Origin: Prostheceraeus crozeri
Taxonomy: Eukaryota > Platyhelminthes > Polycladida > Euryleptidae
Direction: 5' to 3'
NCBI GenBank assembly: GCA_907163375.1
Contig: CAJQUW010015597.1
Coordinates: forward strand, 496,001-560,000
DNA length: 64,000 nucleotides
The number at the start of each line of letters is the position of its first letter. Position 1 is the stretch's first letter. Positions 28,601-37,600 of the stretch are shown piece after piece. A program made the translations under genes and the position numbers. A model generated the notes under the pieces. The model saw only the letters and a program-made list of their open reading frames with translations. It had not been told where the DNA came from and did not search any database.

Positions 28601-31600
28601 TATATCGACAGTCCACTGTATATCAAGAATTTATGCATTATGCTATGATTTGACATAGGGCGATTTTGGATTAGACGCGACTTTATAGGTTTTTACCGAA
28701 AAGACAGACGCGAAATTTGAGAAAACTTCGATGCGACCGCTGAATTTGGTGATCCGTTATTTATTATCAACCCTGCATTTATCCATCCGAAATTTTCGAT
28801 AAATCCATCGCAGACTTTTTGGATATTGCTTAAATTGAAATGGAGCAAAATCACAGTTTTACCAACTTTTCGTTAGATAAAAAATTTCTCATTAAAAAAT
28901 GGAATTTGTATTATATACTCCTCCTCCTCCATTTCAAAATTTGTCGTACTAATCTTATATTTGAATAAATTATTTTTGTCGATTTCATGGCATGACGATC
29001 AATAGTAGAATTTTACCCTCCGTTTTCAGAGTGTAGCTATTATCATCAATATGCAGGTATGATAGAAATTATATAATTTGTTCAACACTTGCAAATCCGA
29101 AAAACGTTCCATATAACAAGCGGGATCATTCCTATGATTTTTCAAGAAAAACGTAGTAAAATCGATTTATCGATTTATTCATTAGAACTCCTTAAGTCCC
29201 TGTCCTAGTACTGTTTAATTTTAAAAAACTGCTTTAATAAAGCGAAATTGACAGCACAACACGTGTGTCTACATTAGAAAAAGTTTTACAGAATTTTCTC
29301 GCTGGTTGATAGTATGCCATCTGGGAGTCGGAACATTCATGATATTTCCTTTCTCAAGAGTGATAGCAAAGAACAGACGAATCGCTCAGGATTTCAATCG
29401 CAAAACCACGTCAATTTCTGAAAAATTCAAATTTAGCTGAAAATTCAAATTGCGTGAATGAAACATTTTCTTAACTGAAAATCAAAATTACAAATTCCAT
29501 TCAATTAAACGTGTAATTATTCATAATATCTAATAGTGTCACAAACGTCCTCACTTTTGCTGCATTTGCGAGTGTGTAAGTTGATTAAATATCTGTTTGA
29601 ATTTATATTGACTTATTAATTACAACTCAAAAAACGTTTTGTTTGCTTCTCTGTACTCACTGTACTCACATAAGAAAACTAGCATGACGTTGATAATGGA
29701 GTGCTGCAATTTGGAGATGATTCACATGCTCATGCGAATGTAATAGGTTGCTAAGCTGTTTTTGGAAGATTTTGTAGCTCAGGAAAGCATCATAGTTTAC
29801 ATACAAGGAAGCCGTAACGATGTGATCATTGAGTTAAATAGATCGTCTCTTCTTCTGTCTGTTGCGCTTGTAAACAATCTAATTATGTGACTGTTGCGAG
29901 ACTTCTATACTAAATTGGTGTTTTTTTACTGAAAATTCTCAGGAGCCCAGTAATGGATTGAAGAAATTGATAAATGTCAACTGAATTTATTAATTCCTAT
30001 ACAATTACTCAATGGATGATGAGATGCGTTTCATTGAATGATAGCTTGCAGTAAAACTAGAAATGCTACGGCAGTAAAACAGTTATATTAGAAATATTGT
30101 GAATTATGTTCATGATACATAGCAGAAAAAAACTTCTCTTTATTTAGAGCTATGTTGTAAATAGTGCGGATAGCATGAATTGATGCTTAAAATCTTAGGT
30201 AAAAAGTGCAAAATATTGCTTAGATGTGCATGTGATTAACTATTATTATCCATTCAACGTAATTTTTAAAAATAAATAAAGTAAAACATATCTCATTTCT
30301 GACTCCCTAAATATTAATGTAAGAATAATGTGTCGCGATTTACAGTATACATAGCTGTTCGGATTTCACATCAGTTATATTCAACGAGAAATATAACGAG
30401 CTAAAACTACTAGAAATTCTTTTTATCTTTAGATTTTGTTGAAATAAATGCAAATGCTGCAGATAATATTGTCTACATATTAATTATTTGTCGATGAAGT
30501 TGGCACCAATTAATGTACAACACGAACTTTTAATATGAGGAGTCAGAAGCCAAATATTTTGGGAATATCAGTGACTTAGAATTTGTACAGACAAATGTTA
30601 TTTCAAAAATGGAACTCCTTCACATCAAATAATAAAGATCAAATTTGAAAAACTGGTGCAACTATTTGTGCTACCTAGAAAACGAGCTTGTACAAAAATC
30701 TAAATTTAAGCAAAGTAAATAGAGTTTTCTATTAGCAGATAGAGTTTTGTCTCTTATAAGCTCAACCGGAAAAGTCGCAAGAACCGGCTTTTTCGAAATA
30801 AACGACATGGAGCTACATGGACAATGAGTTTGTATAGTATTCCAACCTGAGGGATGTTTTTCTACTGATCTAGTCAGAGTTTAAACGCACACTAGTAGAA
30901 AAATATTGTAGCGGCTAGAATACTGTGCAAACTCATCATTCTTGTAGGACCAAGTCATTTTTTATGGAAATCGCGTTATTCAAAATATCAAAACGCACAT
31001 TTATCGAAAAGTGAGCAAGGAAATGATAATACACTGACTCGATCTCATGAATGTGAAGATGCATATATGCCTATATGATCATCTATGACATGAAACTGGA
31101 GACATGAAATAAGAGGTCCGTGCAGAAGTGTGTTTTTGATCTCAGACTTGATTAGTAGAATAATATTGTTCCGGTTGTAATACTGCACACTCATTATCCA
31201 TAAAGTCATTTTTTTCAATGTAGCGGTTTTTGCAATATTACCGGTTGTTCCTATAGAGAGCTGATGATCAAACTCTATTTATATTTCTTTAATATAGATT
31301 TTTGCATAAGAATATTGTACAAACTCGGTAACTTAGTACCACCAATAGTTGCATCAATTTTTCAAATTTGAATTTCTGAAAAGATGTTTGTCTGCCAAAA
31401 CTCTAAGTCACTAATGTTACTAGACTGTTTGTTTTTCGATTTTCTGCAAACTCTTTCCGAAAAGTTGATGTTGTAGCTGGGTCTATCTTCAACATATTAA
31501 TCATTCCAAAATATAAATTGTGATAAGAAGAGGAGAAAGAAAAAAAATGATGCAATATTAGGATCAACAGCTTCGTACTGATACGTGAATTCGCACCGCG

Positions 31601-34600
31601 GCAAGAATTCGAGATTTCTAGCGCGACGCGAAACCTAGATCATGGTTATTTGTACAATTTTGTCCTATTGACATCAATAAGAGTTCCATATGGCATGTGT
31701 TCGTGTTTGGGCAAGCTCCTAACGGAGTCAACAAACGACACAAAAATCAATAAATGATAGTAGACGATGCGCGTTCACTACCAAAGACGGTAAAGTTTTC
31801 AAATACGAAATAATTTGCTGCATAAAAAAGTTGCGTTGTAGAAGAAGGCGTAATTAAATTTGCAATAAGTTTTGTTAGTGTGAACGAGCTCGTGTAATAT
31901 TTGACCGGCCAAAAAAGTTCAAGGTCAAAGTCACACTATCCATTTACCAGAATAAAGACATAAAAGTTTTTCATAAAGCGACGATATTCTTAAAGTGTTG
32001 AAACGATCTCGTTAACATAATGCCCGAACTCGAGGACTTTCTAATACATGAATGTCTCTCCTGGTTGTCAATCGGACATAACGTTGTTGTCCGAGTATTG
32101 AAAAGCCAATCCAAAAGTTCCTTGCGTTCTTCTGGCTATGTTGGTGACACGATAACAATGGCGGTATTTAGATTATTGCAAACTAATACACTGACACATG
32201 TATATGAAATATGCCCAAATTGATTAACCTCGATGACCATTTGAGACGAAGTCCCAGTTCACTTCAGATAAATCGAAGCTGGTAGGTGATATATCTACAG
32301 CAGGCTGTGATGGGCAGTCTGAGATGAATGGAAAAGTGAAGTTTGCAATGAACAGACAGTTGATCCTTATCAGGCATTGGTTACTTTACCATAGTACTCT
32401 CCAAAAAGGATACGCCATTTACAAGGTAGGCTTATCAGGGATGTTGACAGCACAAGTAGGAACAGCTGCTTGACAAGAAATGATCATTCATTGTGTCGAA
32501 AAGAAAATCACAATCTGTTGGACCGCATGAAATAGACCAATCGATATCGGGACAGTTCAAATCTCCCAGGACAAGAGTAATACTCACAAAAGTCGTTTAC
32601 ACAACTAAACAATTAAAAAATACTTGTACAAACAAGTACTTGCAGCTTGAAAATGAATTACTCGAAGAAACTCACTTCTTGTCACCCAGGAATATGAGAA
32701 ACCCCAAAACGCAGAAGAGTGAGTTCAGAGGCTAGTAAAGGCCATTCCCCAAATCGTGAATCATTCAGAGGTATCAGCACTTGAAGTGGAGGTCCGTCTT
32801 TCGCATAGTATGACAGAAGAACTCGTTGATATGACGACATGCTGGTATGGCATACATGACCGAGAGTCCCATTCCCATTCGCTTGAATCGCGCGATAATG
32901 ACGCTGCCACATGCCGAGGCAGAGAGAATCTTCCTGATTTTGTCTAATTTGTTAGCGAAAAGGAAAAATTCCTCCAATTCCACTACCATAAACTTGATCA
33001 TTGTGATGAAAAGCACTTCGGAATCTAATGACATATCGGTGTGGAATTTCACTGTCGCGGAAAATATGTATTGTAGCAATGCATATTTTCCCTGTAACAA
33101 GCATATGAAGATTCAGAAAGAATATGAAGAATTCAGAGAAAGACTTAGTCGCTTAAGTGATTTTGTTTTCATTCTGGAATAATGCGAATGTCAAGGCCTC
33201 TTGACGTTTCACGGTGTTCAAAAGCTTTTAGAGTTGATCAACATTTCGAAATCCTCTGTTAAAGTTGCTAAAATATTCCTGCGGTGCATATGGAATTACA
33301 AAATGTTAAACTGGCTATCTAGAAGTGTATTTTTCTAAACGTAGGGTTACTGCAAAAAAAACTTTGGAATTCCATGGAACGTCAGATAGGTTTAATATAT
33401 TTCAGAGTTTCTCGGAAAGATCTGGGTTGCAAAAGTGGAACAAGTCTAAATTGAATGATTTAAAACCGTAGTAGCTGATGAATAAAGGCAGATCAAGTAG
33501 TATTATCAAAATACAAGAGAAAGCATATCGTTCTCAGAAAAAAAAGTCGACGAGCAGTTTCAAACTTAGAGAAAAATATCCTTAACCGAAAAGTGAATGA
33601 TGAGGTCGAATCACGTCCTTTCAATAAATGATGACATCCAATCATTTCAAGAAATTTTGCCTTTTGACGACTTGAAAAAAAATTGATTGCCACTGGCTTC
33701 GCAGGAATTATTCTTTAATTTGAAAAACCCGATATTTCGGCTTTCTTCGTCAAGGGTCAAATACAGACTGAATGCATGCAAAACAGAACGTGAAAGTCAA
33801 TGAAGAATGAGAACTATTTACAGATGACACAGATGCAGGACGCGCACACCGGGCTGGTGTGAAGAACACAACATAGAATGCAGACTATGCTTAAAATAAG
33901 CCGTAAAAACACATTACTCTTAAATGAAATGCAGCAGTGTCTCTCCAATACAATTATTCATTAAAGAAGTACTATTTCTTTGAATGTAAATTGATTCGCG
34001 TGCACGCCTTAGAAAATGATTACGTTCGGTGTGCAGGATTCTCCAGCTGATATTCTCCTCCACGAATGACTGATGTTCATTGGTGACATGCTGATAAACA
34101 GCAGAAGAAGGAGATTTGAGATGTTCTTTAATTCTCGACTTTATTGTTCTTTCAGTTTGGCCAATATACTTTTTCCGACATAGTTGACAGGTTACTTCAT
34201 AAATGACAAATTTGCGGTAGCATTGTCCACTTCTGGATGCAATCTGGCATGCCCAACAGTCAGTTTTGCATTTTGGTCTTTCAGGTCTCTTCCTCCATCG
34301 ATGGCTTAAAGGTCTTTCCGTTTGATAAATCACCCGTATATTGTTGTCAGGATCACATTTTTTAGATAATTTTCGATACCTGCCGTTTGACTTTCTCATT
34401 GAGATATGGGAGTTTCAGGTACGTGAGTGGCTCAGCTTTCTCTGCTTTGACCGGAGGTACTTGAGCAAAATAATTTTCGACCCAATTCCGAGGATATCCA
34501 TTAGCTGCAAATCTTGGTCTCAATGCTGATTTTGATTGGGGTACTTGAGATTGAGAGGAATTTCGGATTGTCCTCCAATTCTCTCCGATAAGGAGTGCCC

Positions 34601-37600
34601 GCTTGCGATTACTTGGAACATGGGCTGAAAACGGCAAACACGTTTGGCTGTGGATGGGTTTCACGTATAACGAAAATTTGAATTCACGAGCTACCTCACA
34701 CCACTCGACGAATGTATCCAAAAACGGTAGAGTCTGGTTACTTGCTTCCTCAAATGTGAAGGAAATACTTGGATGCGCTTCATTTGCTATCCTCACCAAA
34801 TCAACCTCAGGATCAAACACGACGAAAATGTCATCAACGTAGCGAGTCCACAAGAAAATACCGTTGTTTTGTGTTATCAGTCCTTCAACAAATGACATGA
34901 AGATTGAGGATAATGCCGGCGCAGCATTATTACCCATCGCGATCCCAGTAGTCTGCTGAAAAAGTTTTGAGTTGAAGATATAAATGTCTTCAGATGCCAA
35001 AAGCAGCAATTCACCCAAATCATCAGTGGATAATTGTGGGAATATGGATTCATGCTTGTGCGATTCGAAGAACAATTTCACACAAGATAACAAGTCAAAT
35101 TGAGAATTCGAAGATACGGGAATGCTGCCGTACAAGTTGGAGACATCGAGCGAACCAAATTTGAACTCGGTCCCTGGGATGGGTTGAAAACATTTCAACC
35201 GTTCAATGAAGTCTTCTGTCGATTTCAAGTGTGCTGGTACAAAACGCTGAACTAATGGCTGCAAAAGCTTTGCCAAGAATATTTGAATCTTCCTTGTACC
35301 TGAGTCCAATGATGAAATGATTGGCCTTCCACGTAAAGATCCTTCCTTATGATCCTTTGGCAACGCATAAGGAATGCTAGGAAGCGGCTCACTGCACTTG
35401 CACTGTAGGATAGATTTCTCCAATTCACTTCTGGCATACTTGCTCGCAATCGCAGTCAATAACTATTACTGGTTCCCATCGTGTACACTTACAAGGAGTG
35501 GAATATCATCGAAAGGTACAAATTTCTACTACGAGCAATGAAGCGGCGAAAACTACATGCTCTCTTAGAAGTTCAACATGCCGAAGAGGAAACGGTGAGC
35601 GATGAAAGTGGTCTCCCATCCAAGAATGAACCCTTCAAAAACTTGTCTGATGCCACTTTCACCGAAAAGCAGCTGCAGCTACTCGAGCAAGGACCTTCTT
35701 ACGTTCCTCCACCGGGAACTGTGAATAATCGTTTACTCGACAGTGTCAAAGCAAGTGTTCAAACTTCTTTCGAGAGACTAGTGAAAGAAGACGCGGTTGC
35801 AGCATCATCTCCAGCCAAAACAGAACTTTTCAGTGGAATTCTACATATCTACGAGAGTGCAAAATCAATACCTCAATCTCAAGCCCACAGAGAGTGTCGC
35901 AATACAATGCAAGAAATTGATGAGACTGTGAAAGACAAGAATTTGATGCTGATCAACTCTGACAAAACGAACCGACTTATTGCGATGAATATCAACGAAT
36001 ATAATTCAATGGTGAATAATTGCTTGAGCAAAGACGACAAAGAGGTGCGCATGGTTCAGCCAATAACGAGGCAAAACAAGATAAATCAAAAATTGACTGC
36101 GATTGCGAGCAAGTATGCCAGAAGTGAATTGGAGAAATCTATCCTACAGTGCAAGTGCAGTGAGCCGCTTCCTAGCATTCCTTATGCGTTGCCAAAGGAT
36201 CATAAGGAAGGATCTTTACGTGGAAGGCCAATCATTTCATCATTGGACTCAGGTACAAGGAAGATTCAAATATTCTTGGCAAAGCTTTTGCAGCCATTAG
36301 TTCAGCGTTTTGTACCAGCACACTTGAAATCGACAGAAGACTTCATTGAACGGTTGAAATGTTTTCAACCCATCCCAGGGACCGAGTTCAAATTTGGTTC
36401 GCTCGATGTCTCCAACTTGTACGGCAGCATTCCCGTATCTTCGAATTCTCAATTTGACTTGTTATCTTGTGTGAAATTGTTCTTCGAATCGCACAAGCAT
36501 GAATCCATATTCCCACAATTATCCACTGATGATTTGGGTGAATTGCTGCTTTTGGCATCTGAAGACATTTATATCTTCAACTCAAAACTTTTTCAGCAGA
36601 CTACTGGGATCGCGATGGGTAATAATGCTGCGCCGGCATTATCCTCAATCTTCATGTCATTTGTTGAAGGACTGATAACACAAAACAACGGTATTTTCTT
36701 GTGGACTCGCTACGTTGATGACATTTTCGTCGTGTTTGATCCTGAGGTTGATTTGGTGAGGATAGCAAATGAAGCGCATCCAAGTATTTCCTTCACATTT
36801 GAGGAAGCAAGTAACCAAACTCTACCGTTTTTGGATACATTCGTCGAGTGGTGTGAGTTAGCTCGTGAATTCAAATTTTCGTTATACGTGAAACCCATCC
36901 ACAGCCAAACGTGTTTGCCGTTTTCAGCCCATGTTCCAAGTAATCGCAAACGGGCACTCCTTATCGGAGAGAATTGGAGGACAATCCGAAATTCCTCTCA
37001 ATCTCAAGTACCCCAATCAAAATCAGCATTGAGACCAAGATTTGCAGCTAATGGATATCCTCGGAATTGGGTCGAAAATTATTTTGCTCAAGTACCTCCG
37101 GTCAAAGCAGAGAAAGCTGAGCCACTCACGTACCTGAAACTCCCATATCTCAATGAGAAAGTCAAACGGCAGGTATCGAAATTATCTAAAAAATGTGATC
37201 CTGACAACAATATACGGGTGATTTATCAAACGGAAAGACCTTTAAGCCATCGATGGAGGAAGAGACCTGAAAGACCAAAATGCAAAACTGACTGTTGGGC
37301 ATGCCAGATTGCATCCAGAAGTGGACAATGCTACCGCAAATTTGTCATTTATGAAGTAACCTGTCAACTATGTCGGAAAAAGTATATTGGCCAAACTGAA
37401 AGAACAATAAAGTCGAGAATTAAAGAACATCTCAAATCTCCTTCTTCTGCTGTTTATCAGCATGTCACCAATGAACATCAGTCATTCGTGGAGGAGAATA
37501 TCAGCTGGAGAATCCTGCACACCGAACGTAATCATTTTCTAAGGCGTGCACGCGAATCAATTTACATTCAAAGAAATAGTACTTCTTTAATGAATAATTG

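Noticed and set aside
36103-36949. Open frames antisense to or overlapping the Penelope ORF (also mirrored at 34603-34842 and 35252-35449)
   Set aside because: Shadows of the polymerase frame, duplicated only because the arms are inverted copies.
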